Source of the DNA: Tuctoria greenei
Taxonomy: Eukaryota; Streptophyta; Magnoliopsida; Poales; Poaceae
Reading direction: 5' to 3'
NCBI GenBank assembly: GCA_036927565.1
Contig: JAYESD010000007.1
Location: 5,043,644-5,107,643, forward strand
Length of the DNA stretch: 64,000 bases
Part shown: positions 1 through 11,348 of the stretch, piece after piece
Position numbering within the stretch: position 1 is the first letter of the stretch
Layout of the letters: every line of letters begins with the position of its first letter
Position numbers and translations under genes: made by a program
Notes under the pieces: generated by a model
What the model was told of the DNA's origin: nothing
Database searches by the model: none
Seen by the model: the letters and a program-made list of their open reading frames with translations, nothing else

Positions 1-530
1 TAGATCGCGCTTGGCCATGGGCAAGCACGCGTGAGCAGGTCCACGCACGCGCTGAGACTGAGAGCGAGACGCGTCCCAGACGCCGCAGAGGCATCATCCA
101 TCATGTCCAGCGCGGCGGCGAGTGCATGCATTATTGCAGCACCTCATTCAGCCTGCCTGCTGAAAATTCCAAGAAAGTTCACGGTCGATGATTTGTGGGA
201 GGACCCGCGGCGCAAGGCCAGTGCGAGCACGGAAGTAGCTGGTCCACCACCGCGTACACAGCGCCCGTCTCCGGCTGACTTGGTCCATGGAACGTTCTCC
301 GCGTTTACTACCTTACCTTTTCCAACGGAAAAGTCGTCACTGGAAGCATATTTTTCCCTACGGGCACGGTACGTCCGGAGGAAACCAAGTCTTGCTTCGG
401 TCTCACTGAAAAATTATACTCCATTCGTTTCAAAAAGTTTGTTGCTTTGTAGTTCGGGACGGAGAGAGTACTCCATTCTTAGAATGACAATAACATTTTT
501 CTCAAACACTAAGGTCGTCTGCAGTGGCAC
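1..530. repeat. Left copy of a ~400-bp duplicated host segment
   Basis: From about 108 to 515 this stretch matches 3590-3957 in the same orientation, with small indels. The two copies flank the retrotransposon debris at 531-3545. On the minus strand an open frame starts at an ATG near position 128 and runs off the left edge (43 codons, alanine-rich, begins MHALAAALDMMDD). It could be the 5' end of a gene lying mostly outside the window, but I recognise no domain. The right-hand copy keeps only the first few codons of that frame. Confidence 0.7.
419..468. mobile_element. Stowaway-like MITE remnant, 50 bp
   Basis: A short insertion beginning CTCCATTCGTTTC and ending GGACGGAGAGAG is flanked by TA dinucleotides. 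It is absent from the matching position of the duplicate segment (near 3896-3905), which acts as an empty site. The ends resemble the Stowaway terminus CTCCCTCCGTTCC. It is shorter than the ~80-bp relatives at 58747-63797, so it is probably an internally deleted copy. Confidence 0.6.
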
Positions 531-1360
531 TGTCGGTACCCTAAAAACCATACACCCCCTGAGGTTACGAAGATCTCAAGGGAAGGACGTATACTCAAAT
601 TGAAGATCCTCGGAGGCCCACTTGTCAGACATAACCGGACCTACTTCTCCAACATGGTTAACCCCTAGGTTGCCACGTGTACTGCCAGACCGGAGCTACT
701 ACCCACAAGGGTGAAGCTCCGGGCAAGGTACCGAAACGGCACCTCCGGACTTAACTCCAGACCGAGAGAAGCTCCGGACCTGACACGTGTCAGGCCACCC
801 CGGAGCTTCCCGCTTCCCACAAGCAAGCTTCGGAGCTGCCACGTGTCCAAACGTCAGAGTTGGCCGCCTCAAACCTCCGGAAGACGTTGTAACGACTCCG
901 GATCGTCAAAGGATAGCCGCGGACTTCAAGACTCGATTAATTGTCATTAATTCCATATTAATGACACTTAATTGGATAATCTTAACACCTGTAACGGCAC
1001 CGTCGGGGCCCGTTACAGGGTTATTAACAGCAATTAATCGTGTATCAATACTAGTAACCGCCGGGGCCACATGTCGGGTCAGGCTAACTTGTAACGGTTT
1101 GTCCTTGTACTATAAAAGGACAGACCGACGATACACGAAGGAAGGCTCTCGAACGCTCTCAGGCACACAAGCTAATACAACACACACACACACCCGTGGA
1201 GTAGGGTATTACGCTCAGGCGGCCCGAACCACGTAAACCACTGTGTCTTTCGTGTCCAATCGTGATTCACCTTCTTGAGTCTCCGCGCGCCCACACCGAA
1301 CTACAAACTCCTTCAACACTTTAGTAGTGTCAGGAGATCTGCCGACTCCAACAGTCGACA
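531..1360 (+). mobile_element. Solo LTR of the Tat-like gypsy family
   Basis: Starts TGTCGGTACCCTA and ends AGTCGACA, like the LTRs of element 1 (12296 and 24412), with the same TATA region (ctataaaagga near 1109) and the same GTCATTAAT palindrome near 945-967. No internal domain follows, so it is a solo LTR left by LTR-LTR recombination. Flanking pentamers ggcac (526-530) and gacac (1361-1365) match at four of five positions and may be a decayed target duplication. The next 200 bp (1361-1560) are AT-rich and unrecognised. Confidence 0.8.
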
Positions 1361-1560
1361 GACACGCTGTAAATCATACTATATATATTGCAGCGCAGTA
1401 GAAGTTTAGAGTACATACTATAAAATTAGAAGAATAATAGTGTATAGAGTATGTTTTAGAGTACCGTTGAAGTGTATAATACGACACTTCCCCCGGACCC
1501 GCTGAGAAGCAGCCGCAAATGTTCTTTTGTGGTTGGGGGACACAAGATCAATATCAAGAT

Positions 1561-2317
1561 GGTGACCTCAGAGATTTACGTGGTTCGGGCCGCCTGAGCG
1601 TAACACCCTACTCCACGGGGTTTGTGTAATTGTATTGAGCGAGTGAGTTTGCTAAGGTTAGGTCGCAATAGTCTGGATCCGAATCCTCCATTGTTTGTGC
1701 GGTACAACTCTTTTATAGTTCTAAGGACTGACTGTTACAAAGCTGGTCTGACCCTACATGTGGCCTTAGCGTGCTTAATGACCTAATACACTGTCTAAAG
1801 AGTATTAAGTACAATTAACAGTGTGATAACGTGCCTTTATGGTAGTGTTACCCCTATTAACGCTGCACTGATCGTGTGTCATTAATATAACATTAATGAC
1901 ACATTATCAGACCTTGTAACTGCCGCTTTAACCATTCTTGAATGTCTGTAATGGTCATGACCGACTTGTATTCCTGTTGGTGATGAAGGTTCGGAGGCTC
2001 CATACGAGGAAGATCCGGAGCTTTCCTTGTGAGAGAGTAGATCCGGGCTTGCTGTACACGTGTCAGTACCGGGGCTCCTCTCTGACGGGGGATAGGTCCG
2101 GGACTGTTGTACACGTGTAGCCGCCAGAGCTTCCCTTGGTTGGGAGTTTTGTTTCGGGCTTATTTTACACGTGTTAACTCAGGAGCCAACCATGTGAGGG
2201 GAGCGAGTCTAGTGCAACGTGCCATGTGGGACTTGCGAGTGCCTTTGATTCTGATGAGTGAAACTTTCTTGCACTTGTTGCGGTATCGTGGGGTACCCGG
2301 TACGTAGGGTACCGACA
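1561..2317 (-). repeat. Truncated 3' LTR of the older Tat-like copy
   Basis: Read on the minus strand it starts TGTCGGTACCC at 2317 and runs to the conserved block ccgtggagtagg...cacgtaaatc near 1570. The last ~80 bp of a normal LTR are missing. It is much more diverged from elements 1 and 2 than those are from each other, which suggests an older insertion. Confidence 0.8.
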
Positions 2318-2855
2318 GTGGCCCCTGGGCCCACCTCTGGGAGAAACCGCTTGGGTTAAGTTGTTCTGCCGGAGGTGTGACCATTCTCAATTCCCGCACT
2401 TTGATTTTTAAAAAGTCCTCTGATGCGCTGGTAGAATGGCGGTCCGGGAGTGAACCTTCGACGCGTGGCTTGTTATGAATACGACAGATGAGATCTTTGA
2501 GTGCGGATTTCACGCAATTGAAGGTTGCCGGTTCCCAATACGAAAACCGTACCAGTTCCGCGCGCCTTGTCAGAGCGCCGACTTTGGGTTTCCCGCCGCT
2601 CATCATGGCAACGGTTGGCCTTGGGTAAGGACCTCGATCTCTTCGTCAGGTGGCCCAGGCCCACTCGTTATTGACAGGGTGGATTTTTTGAAAAGTACTC
2701 TTGATCTCACTGCGGTTTCCATCCAAGTTTCGCAGAGGCTTACTTAAGAAGGAAAGTGCGCACGGGTTGAGGACTCTTTACGCCTTCGATCATCTTTGCG
2801 CTCAGAGCCTCCCAAACTCCGCCTAACTTCCCATCCTTTGCTCTACTTTGCCGCG

Positions 2856-3535
2856 ATGGAGTTGGGTCTCCCCAAGAGCCGCCTCAAGAGCGATGATGAT
2901 CTGAAGAAGGTCTGAACCTACATAGGATGGTCCAACGACTCCTTCAACCATCTGGTCTGCGTCGGCAAACTTCCGTTCAAGAAGGAGCGCGACGGCGACA
3001 TGGTGTACTTCTCTGCGTACGTCATGGTGGGGTTGATCGAACCTTTCTCAACTTTCCTTTTGATGCTGCTGGACTTCTATGGTCTGCAGCTGTACCACCT
3101 TAGTCCACATTCTCTTCTTCTTGTGTCGACATTCGTCCACTTCTACGAGATGTGGGTGGGTATTCCCCCCTGTGTTGAGCTTTTCTGCACCTTCTTCACC
3201 ATCCACATCACCGGAAAGAGGTCTGAATTCCTTGGCTTCTACTATTTCGTGAAGCGCAAGAAATGCCCCTACAAATACTTGAGATTGTTTCCTTCCGGCA
3301 AGTGGGACGACTGGAAGAAAGATTGGATCGTTGTCACGACAGAGGAGCACGAGAAGTTGGAGCTGCCCGAAGGTCTCTCCAATGTTGATACTGACGCATG
3401 AAGTGTGGTTCCGGTGCTGTCAGAGACCTTCAATCCTGCTTTGACCAGGATCCGCGAATGCATGAAAGGTGGAGTGACCTCCCAGATGGTCTTTTGCAAC
3501 TTCCTGATCAACAGGTGAGCTCCGCTGAAGAAGAG
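2856..3535 (+). pseudogene. Antisense-type ORF of older Tat element (PF04195-like), broken
   Basis: The frame starts ATGGAGTTGGG, the same start context as at 11349 and 23892. It has an in-frame TGA at 2913, then an open stretch 3000-3401 with the family motifs DFYGLQLYHL, MWVGIPP and GFYYFVKRKK, then a frame change near 3400 and a further stop near 3516. Similarity ends about 3545, at the junction with host sequence. Established: this domain (Pfam PF04195, putative gypsy type transposon) is found in plant gypsy elements. Inference: this is the N-terminal third of the antisense gene complete in elements 1 and 2. Here the codon that is TAG in both younger copies is still TGG (GKWDDWKKDW). Confidence 0.8.
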
Positions 3536-3609
3536 GAAGAAGTCACAGCGCGGCGGCGAGTGCATCCGCTGAAGAAGAGGGAGAAGTCACAGCGCGGCGG
3601 CGAGTGCAT
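3522..3609. repeat. 44-bp tandem duplication across a TE/host junction
   Basis: Units 3522-3565 and 3566-3609 both read from ccgctgaagaag through cagcgcggcggcgagtgcat. The left half of each unit is retrotransposon antisense-gene sequence and the right half is the host segment also found near 110-130. The breakpoint itself was therefore duplicated after the two sequences were joined. Confidence 0.85.
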
Positions 3610-3957
3610 GCATTATTGCAGCACCTCATTCAGCCTGCCTGCTGAAAATTCCAAGAAAGTTCACGGGCCAGTGCGAGCATGGAAGTAGCTGGTACACCAC
3701 CGCGTACACAGCGCCCGTCGGCGGCTGACTTGGCCGGCCTGGTCCATGGAACGTTCTCCGCGTTTACTACCTTACCTTTCCCAACGGAAAAGTCGTGACT
3801 GGAAGCATATTTTTCCCGACGGGCACGGTACGTCCGGAGGCCCACGAATGAGATATCGGAAGAAACCAAGTCTTGCTTCGGTCTCACTGAAAAATTATGC
3901 TCCATTCTTAGAATGGAATAAAATATTTAAGCTACAGTACATTTTTCTCAAACGCTA
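3590..3957. repeat. Right copy of the duplicated host segment
   Basis: Matches about 108-515 in direct orientation. It lacks a ~30-bp piece after ttcacgg, has small insertions around 3735 and 3843, and lacks the 50-bp MITE. Similarity stops at ctcaaacgctaac, after which unique sequence begins. Confidence 0.8.
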
Positions 3958-5115
3958 ACCTGCTGTGTACTTATGATTCTATTAAAACTCGACGCTATAT
4001 TTTCGTTTTCAATGTGAAGTTAATGCAATGTCAACGAATCAATACGGGCAACCACTGTCACTGAACCGGTAATTCCATCATCACTCGTCAAGAAGTGACA
4101 GGATTCTCTGATTTTTCTTATTCAGTGTATACGTGTGCTTCAGGGTTCAGAAGGCATGCCAAAGAATCTCAAGTACCCGAGTACAACATTGCACAGAAAG
4201 GCAAAGTAGTTGCAGGACCAACAGGTCAGTCAATAAAGTATTACTCGGACACTGTCATTCTTTAAGCCTTTTGGTATGGGCTCTAGGTTAGTTGGATATG
4301 GCAGGTTTTCAGGAACATCTCACTCATATTTTTACATAATGGACACAAGGTTCCAGCAAACAACTCTCTCTCATACTCCAATTTTTCACAGGAGTCAAAA
4401 TAGATATGAATATGGTGAACCATTTGAGGACCACATATGACTTTCTTGGCCTCCTTCGATGTAGGGTGTTCTTGGCTGCAGGTTCCTAGAACAACCAAAG
4501 ACCAAACTCTGAAATTATTAGAAATTATCTTCTCTTAGCTAGGAAAGGGACCAAGGTTTCACGTGCATGTGAAAAGTGCCAAAACATTTAAATCAAGTAG
4601 GACCCGACTGGCCCTGATCTTGGATTACTGTGCTCACAAACTTAAACACGTACTACTAGAAGCTTTCCTCGTCCAGATGCTACCCGCATTTAGGCAATCA
4701 TCAAATAGGAACTGTTTGTGTATCTCTTACTTTCGAGGAAAACATTATTACTCTATAGGTTCCATTTTATTTGACCTGGAAGTATTATATTTTTCCAAAT
4801 TTAAATAATTTCCCTTCATGAACAACAGGATACCTTCCCCCATGTGCAAACCAATTATCGTTGTGGGCCCCACTGTCATACCCTCTGCTCCCTGACAAAC
4901 CAACGGCCCAAGGCGACCCGCCACCCCATTGGTCGGACGTGTCCGTGCCGTTAGACGCAACCTCACTTGTCACTGACAGACTGTCCCGCCCCGGGGCCAA
5001 CACGTCATTGCCAAACAACGCGCCGGGAGACCGTGTCGCGCGGCCGGCCTCCCGCCACCGACGCGCGGGGCCAGACGACTAGCGCTGGTCCACCGGTCAG
5101 CCACTTGAACGTTGG
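3958..5115. other. Intergenic region upstream of GT92 gene
   Basis: Mostly AT-rich unique sequence to about 4850, then a sharp rise in GC and CpG that marks the promoter side of the next gene. A 71-codon minus-strand frame at 4498-4283 has no recognisable domain. No transposon ends are evident. Confidence 0.5.
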
Positions 5116-5121
5116 TATATA
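5116..5121 (+). promoter_or_regulatory. Probable TATA box of GT92 gene
   Basis: tatata within ggtatatacgcgac lies 332 bp upstream of the chosen start codon, in a GC-rich, CpG-dense stretch (about 4860-5700). A transcription start near 5145-5155 would give a ~300-nt 5' leader. No upstream ATG with a long frame competes. Confidence 0.5.
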
Positions 5122-5447
5122 CGCGACACACACCAGCTTGCGGAAGCAAAGCATCGTTTCGTTCGTTCCCACACTTCTCCCATTCCGCAACCACCGCTTC
5201 GGATTCGCCGGCCGCCGCGCCACCTCCTCGCCATTTCACGTTGACCAGCGACGTAGGGCGGCCGGCGGCTTTCCGATGCCTCCCGTCCCGCGCGCCGGTT
5301 AGCACCTTTCTGAATGGTGCGGCACTGTAGGGCCCACTGCTGTTAGTTAGGGGGATCTGAGCTGCTGCTTCTGCTGCGGCGTTGAGCTGTTTGGTTTGGC
5401 TGCCGCCGTGACGGTGAACCGTGGTGCAACCTGCTGCCGGGCCGGCG

Positions 5448-7810
5448 ATGGCGATATCGTCGAAGGAGAGGAAACTGAGCAGGCTCGGGAGCTGTAAGGG
5501 CGGCGCGGCAGGAGCTGCTGGCGGTGGAGGTCTCGGCTCCCCCGCCGCGAGGGGTCACCGGGCGGCGTCGTCGTCGGCGGGGCCGCAGCAGCGGCGGTTG
5601 TTCGCGGCGCTCTTCGCGTTCCTGTGCGCCGGCGTGGTCGTACTCGGTGTCGTGCACGTCATTGGAGGTGAGCCTTGGCCCTTGCTTCGCATTTTCCTCC
5701 TCCTCCTCCTGCGGCGTCCTGCCTTCCCCTGGTGTCAATTTGGATGGATCTTGGTGGGGTTTAGGTAGGCCTCGGAAATATGTAATCTCACGGGAATCTC
5801 GTGCTTGGAGCGTGGTGTAATTAAGAATTGTGTAGGTGAAAAAGTCCGCACTATTTTAGCTACAATTTTGGTATGTATTTGGTGTTCGTTGTTAAGGTGG
5901 CGAGAAAAAAAAATAGCTCTTTTTGCGGGGTTGCGATAGATCTGATAGGGTCTTACCGCTCTCGGTCAAATTGGTACTATTCTCATTGGATTTTTGCGTT
6001 TCTCTAGGTGTTTCGTGGGAGCAGTAGCAGTTTGGCATTCCTGGATTAGAAGTTCGTGATCGAGTAGGAGTATAATATACGAGCTGGTGGCGTTTCTTTT
6101 GACTGATTGATGCTAAGATAGGAAACGCTCACGCCATCACATGAAGAATGTGTGTGTTGGTGTTTCTTGATTTTGGGTTTTTTTTAAAGCCGCTTGGTTT
6201 GTTTCTGCTTTTCTACGCCAAGTGCTGATGCTCTCATCGTTCATGCAGCATCGTTCCGGCCTGTGCTCATGACGGCGTGGCCGTCGGCCACCATGAACGC
6301 CATCTCGTCTGATGCCGAAGCGCATGAAGCTGGCAGCGACGCCGACACCGTGTTGCCATCAGTACAGATCCGGCACGCGGTTGCCTTGCCGGACCATGTT
6401 CTCCTAATCCTCAAGGACGGGTCGGTGCTGCCAGCTGCCGATCGGTTCAAGTGCCTGTACTCCCCTGCCAACTCCTCGGAGCTGCGCCGCCCGCCCCTCT
6501 CGGCTGTCTCCTTGCCGGACGGCCCGAGCCTCGTCCATTGCCCGTCCGGACCGTCGTCTGATATCGCCGTCTCGCTGTCACTGTCCCTGTCACCTCCGAT
6601 GGCACCGCTGCAATGGGACAGGCTTGTGTACACCGCGCTTATTGACGGCCGGGACAACTCCACTGTTGTGTTCGCCAAGGGGATGAATCTCCGGCCAGGC
6701 CGTTTGGGTGTGGCCTCGCGGTATGAGTGTGTCTTTGGCCGTGACTTGTCGAAGCCGAAGCATGTGCTCACCTCCCCTGTGATTTCTGCTGCACAGGAGG
6801 TATTCCGGTGTGTGACACCAGTTCGTGTTCGCCGGTACCTCAGGATGGCAACTGACGCGAACAGCAATGGAGACAGTGATGACAAGCCTATGCTGGTCTC
6901 CATCAGGACCAAGGGCCGGGGGAGCTCTACACTTCCATCAATCGCTCAACCTGAGCCACTTCCTCGGTACAACAGGCGTCGGCGGCAGAAGGCACACTCA
7001 ATGTGTGTGTGCACGATGCTGCGCAACCAAGCACGGTTCCTCCGAGAATGGATCATGTACCACTCCCAGATTGGAGTGCAGCGGTGGTTCATCTATGACA
7101 ACAACAGTGACGACGACATTGAGCAGGTCCTCAATAGCATGGATCCATCAAGGTACAATGTGACACGCTACTTGTGGCCATGGATGAAATCGCAGGAGGC
7201 TGGATTTGCTCACTGTGCTCTCAGGGCTCGGGAGAGGTGCGAGTGGGTGGGATTCATTGACATCGACGAGTTCTTACACTTCCCTGGCAACCAGACTCTA
7301 GAAGATGTCCTCCAGAACTACACAAACAGACCACGGATCGGTGAGCTCAGGACTGCATGCCACAGCTTTGGTCCATCAGGTCGGACTAAAATTCCCAAGA
7401 AAGGTGTTACGACAGGCTACACCTGCAGGCTGGCTGCGCCGGAGCGGCACAAGTCAATTGTGAGGCCAGACTTGCTAAACCCATCACTCATCAATGTGGT
7501 GCACCACTTCCATCTGAAAGAAGGGGTGAGGTATGTGAACATTGGTCAGGGAGTGATGCTGATCAACCACTACAAGTACCAAGTCTGGGAGGTGTTCAAA
7601 GATAAATTTTCCGGCCGTGTCGCCACCTATGTTGCTGATTGGCAGGATGAGGAGAATGTCGGATCCAGGGACAGGGCACCGGGGTTAGGGACCAAACCGG
7701 TGGAGCCAGAGGATTGGCCAAGGCGGTTCTGTGAAGTATATGATACCGGTCTTAAAGATTTTGTGCACAAAGCGTTCTCAGATCCAGACAATGGACATCT
7801 TCCATGGTAG
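5448..7810 (+). CDS. Glycosyltransferase family 92 (DUF23) type II membrane protein
   Basis: Two exons, 5448-5667 and 6249-7810 (stop TAG), joined by a 581-nt GT-AG phase-1 intron, give 593 codons. The N-terminus is short and basic, followed by one hydrophobic segment at about residues 51-73 (LFAALFAFLCAGVVVLGVVH), as expected for a Golgi type II anchor. A stem region precedes the GT92 catalytic domain from about residue 318 to 580. Visible signatures are MCVCTMLRNQARFLREW, WFIYDNNSDDD, a DXD-type metal/nucleotide-sugar motif FIDIDEFLHF (D411-I-D413), HHFHLKEG and INHYKYQVWEVFKDKF. Established: plant GT92 members include galactan beta-1,4-galactosyltransferases. The architecture matches the cereal Os08g0121900-type subgroup, whose acceptor I would not assign. 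No frame breaks are seen. The start is the first ATG in frame and is directly followed by the basic stretch; a GTG at 5421 is not a plausible start. Confidence 0.93.
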
Positions 7811-9744
7811 ATGGTAAACACTGTATTTGATCTGGCACGGCACATACTAGATGACATGGAGACACGCACGCAGACAGGGAAAGAAGATACAGGAAATGAG
7901 TTAGTTAGATGAATTAGTCTTTTATTTTTTTCTTATCTCATTTATAACCATCCATTTTTTTACATATTTAAGTCAGAAATGATTCTTTTGTAGATATAGA
8001 TAGGTACCACGTTCACTGTAAGTTACTACGTCGCTGGAAGGGAATGCAATTGATGAGTACTTGGCTTTTCTTTTTCCCGTTCAGTTATTTTATCTTGCTT
8101 TACATTCTTATACTGAAGTCATGGAAAAGAAGAGCACAATCCATACCAGTAACCAAAGGATGGTTAGCTGACAGCTTGTGACTTGTGAGGAAGACAAGGA
8201 TGGTGCACCTTCCTTGACGTAGTGGTCCTGGAAGAATATTTGGCTTTTTTAGGGAAATTCACAGCCGTAGTAATTTGCCTTTTCTTGTTCTTTACTTCAA
8301 AATGGCAAGTTTATGCTTAGCATATTGGATGTAACTAGCTGCCTCGGCAAAGTATTCTCTTGTATAAATTCAGCAAGTTTACCAGAACAAGGAAAGAACC
8401 ATATAAACATCCAGAACACTCTCATGACCATTGTTTTCACCTCCAGCTTACACCAGAAGACCTTCATCTTTTACTTTAGTTCCATAACGTTCATTCTTTA
8501 TTATCTAAAAGGTTCCTTAACAGGATGATGGCCTTGCCAGGATGCCATGCCAGGGCCCCAGTTCTTTATTGTATCACTAATCACACAGGTTCATCAGGAC
8601 AGGTTTTATCATATGCAAGTCAAAAGCAAGGGGAAGGAAACAGACATAGCCTTTCCAATATCCTATATTCTCTAACCCCCAAAACTAGCGCTTGTTTTTA
8701 TATGTTTGTTTTGCTGTACTAATCAAGAAGAACAAACCAAAAGCTGGCAGTATGATTGATGCCGATTGGTTTGGTGCCTTCTGGGGAAGGTTTCTATCTG
8801 AATATTTCTCCCGAGAAAAAGCTCAATGAGTAAATTACAAACTGTTGGTGCCGCGTCAGTGTAACAATAGTATATATAGTAACGACACAGCAATACATGT
8901 ATGTAGACATACGAGCTGCCATGGCCCATGATACCCGGATGCTGTTGCTCAGTTGGAAGGGTTTGAGAAAGGTTCTTGCGTTGGACAACCAAGCACTGTC
9001 TGAATTCCCGGTTGGCGGCACACCTTTGCTTGTCTCTCTGGCACAGCGAGGTTCGGTCCACAACACATCAGCTAATTGGAGGGATGAGAGGCAGAGCCTC
9101 CAGTTTAGTGTACAGCTGCAGCGGCCTTTTCCTAGTGACGCAGAGCAGAATGACAGGTCCATGGGGCTTCACTGTAGATTGTGGCAGCTCTGTGATTTGG
9201 TATTGATGACCGATCTGCAGGATGAATTCTTCTACTGCAAGTTGGTAGTGCTGGTTAGCTGAATCCTTAGTGACTGAATCCTTGCACTGCATTAGATAGA
9301 TACCCGTTTCAGTACCTGACATAGTGCTGCTGGCTGGTACTACATGCAAATTCCTGACAGCTCCAAATAATCGAATCATCTCAGAAATTCAGTATTGCCC
9401 ATTCAGGGTACTAGTACTAGCTGGACGAATACTTTGACTGTTAGTTGCTAGAAAAACAAAAACAATTAACTGAACGATGCAAGGAAAAAAAGCAAGGCTG
9501 GCGCAGCCTCGTCATGGGTTCGTTCAACATGGAAGACCAGCTGACCAGCAGGCACGCGGATGGGGATGGCTTGCACTTGTGTGGATGCACGTTTAAATTG
9601 TTTCACCATTGAGAACGGAATGCGTGAACATACTTTGAACGCTGGGGCCTGGTCGTCTCGTCCAGAGGTAGGCTGTCGGTCGGATCGCTGTCACCTGCAG
9701 AAGCAATCTGCACCTTTCCGTCGCTCTGCCTCGAGCCTTCTTCG
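7811..9744. other. GT92 3' flank and intergenic sequence
   Basis: The first few hundred bases are probably 3' untranslated sequence (AT-rich, several AATAAA-like words). From 8300 to 9420 there are short frames on both strands (for example 8897-9262 + and 9379-9068 -) overlapping each other, with no recognisable domain. I see no gene, RNA gene or transposon end here. Confidence 0.45.
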
Positions 9745-9973
9745 TGTTAGAATTAGGATTAAGAGAGAAAAGAGATTGAACACACAAATGATTCCAACTG
9801 ATGATTTATTTATTCTTTCTATGGACGGTCGCGTCCGATAGCGAGGGGGCGCGAGGAGGAGGCGCCGGCGATAACCGCCGGCAACCGTCCCTGAGGAGGT
9901 TCGAGTGTTCACACTATTTGTTCTGTAACAGCCCCCCTTGAACGCTTGAATTCCTCGTTAGAATGAATGTTAT
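9745..9973 (-). mobile_element. copia fragment, 3' LTR side (left of nested insertion)
   Basis: On the minus strand the 186-bp LTR starts TGTTACAGAAC at 9930 and ends TTCTAACA at 9745, giving TGTTA/TAACA termini. It is preceded by a purine tract (caagggggg, 9931-9939), as expected for a polypurine tract. Bases 9940-9973 are internal copia sequence that continues at 35876 once the 25.9-kb gypsy insertion is removed. The 5' LTR and most of the element are missing. Confidence 0.75.
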
Positions 9974-10813
9974 TGTCGGTAGTTTGGATCCGGCAGATCT
10001 CCCGACACTACTAAAGTGTTAGAGGAGTTTGATATTCGGTGTGGGCGCACGGAGATTCAAGAAGGTGAATTGTGAATAGCACAGGAGACACGGAGATTTA
10101 CGTGGTTCGGGCCGCCTGAGCGTAATACCCTACTCCACGGGTGTGTTGGTGTTGTATTAGCTGTATGAGCTTGTGTCGAGCGTCTATGGAACGTCTAGAG
10201 TCTTTCGTCGGCCTGTCCTTTTATAGTACAAGGGCAGGCCGTTACAAGTTAGCCTGACCCGACATGTGGCCCCGGCGGTTACTAATATTGATACTCATTC
10301 AACACGTTTAATTGCCCTTAATGACCGGGTAATGGGCTTTGACAGCACCGTTACTGGTAATTAAGGTCGTCCGATGGTGTGTCATTAATATAGTATTAAT
10401 GACACTTGATCGGGTCTTGAAGCCCTTGATTCACCTTTGAAGATCCGGAGCCGTTGTGGAGTCTTCCGGAGGTTAGAGGCTGAAGATCCGACGGTTGGAC
10501 ACGTGGCAGCTCCGGAGCATACTGTGGGGAACAGATAGCTCCGGAGCTACCTGACACGTGTCAGTTCTGGAGCTTCCCTCGGTCTGGGGTTAGGTCCGGG
10601 GGTGCCATTTCGGTACATAGCCCGGAGCTTCCCCCTTGTGGGCGGTAGCTCTGGTTTGACAGTACACATGGCGACCCTGGGATTAACCATGTTGGAGAAG
10701 CGGGTCCGGTTATGTCTGACATGTGGGCCTCCGAAGGTCTTCAAATCAAGTAGATGACTTTCCCTTGAGATCTTTGTAATCTCAAGGGATGTACGGTTCC
10801 CAGGGTACCGACA
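9974..10813 (-). repeat. 3' LTR of element 2
   Basis: 840 bp; on the minus strand it runs from TGTCGGTACCC at 10813 to CTACCGACA at 9974. It contains the TATA-in-hairpin block and the GTGTCATTAATA palindrome. The adjacent internal sequence caggggg (10817-10823, read as cccctg) fits a polypurine tract. Confidence 0.95.
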
Positions 10814-11348
10814 GTGGCCCCCTGGGCCCACCTCTGGGGAAGACCCTTTGGGTGAAGTCATTCCGCCGGAGGTGGGTCCATCCTCGCGACTTTTGAACTG
10901 AGTCTTCAAAGGTCTTCGGATGTGCTGTTGGCGATGGTTTGGAGTTAAATCCTTGCCGTGTGGCGTATCCCGCGTGCGGTAGATGAGATCTTTGGCGTGC
11001 GGATCTCACGCAATTGAAGGTCGCTGGTTCCCGATACGAAAACCGTATCGTTTCCGCGCGCCTTGTCAAGCCGCCGCCTTCGAGCTTCCCGCCTCATGAT
11101 GACAACCGTTCGCCTGGGTAAGAACCTCGACTTGATCGTCGAGGTGGTCCCGGGTCCTCTTGTCATCGGCCGGGTGGAATTTTTAAGTGGTACCTTCGAC
11201 TTCCTTGCGGTTTCCATCCAAGCGTTGCAAGGGCTTACTTAAGAAGGAAAGCGCGCACCATCTGGAGTTCTTTACGCCTCTCATCTGATCTTGCGCTCAA
11301 ACTCCCGACTTGTGCTTCGCTTTTCCTCTCTTGCCTTGTTGTGCTGCG

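Larger units (their letters stand above)
1561..3545 (-). mobile_element. Truncated 3' end of an older Tat-like element
   Basis: This is the 3' LTR plus 3' internal region of a third, more diverged family member in minus orientation. It holds an LTR (2317 down to about 1561) preceded on its own strand by the usual internal sequence and the antisense gene (plus strand from 2856). The LTR is cut at its outer end, and the internal part is cut near 3545, inside the antisense gene. No gag or pol remains. Confidence 0.85.

Noticed and set aside
5343..5738. 131-codon minus-strand frame opposite GT92 exon 1
   Set aside because: GC-rich shadow frame of arginine/proline composition opposite a well-supported exon.
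6241..6912. 223-codon minus-strand frame opposite GT92 exon 2
   Set aside because: Codon bias and domain content belong to the plus strand; the minus frame has no recognisable domain.
8794..9379. Overlapping 112-122-codon frames on both strands
   Set aside because: No domain, no consistent splice structure and mutual overlap; left as unannotated sequence.
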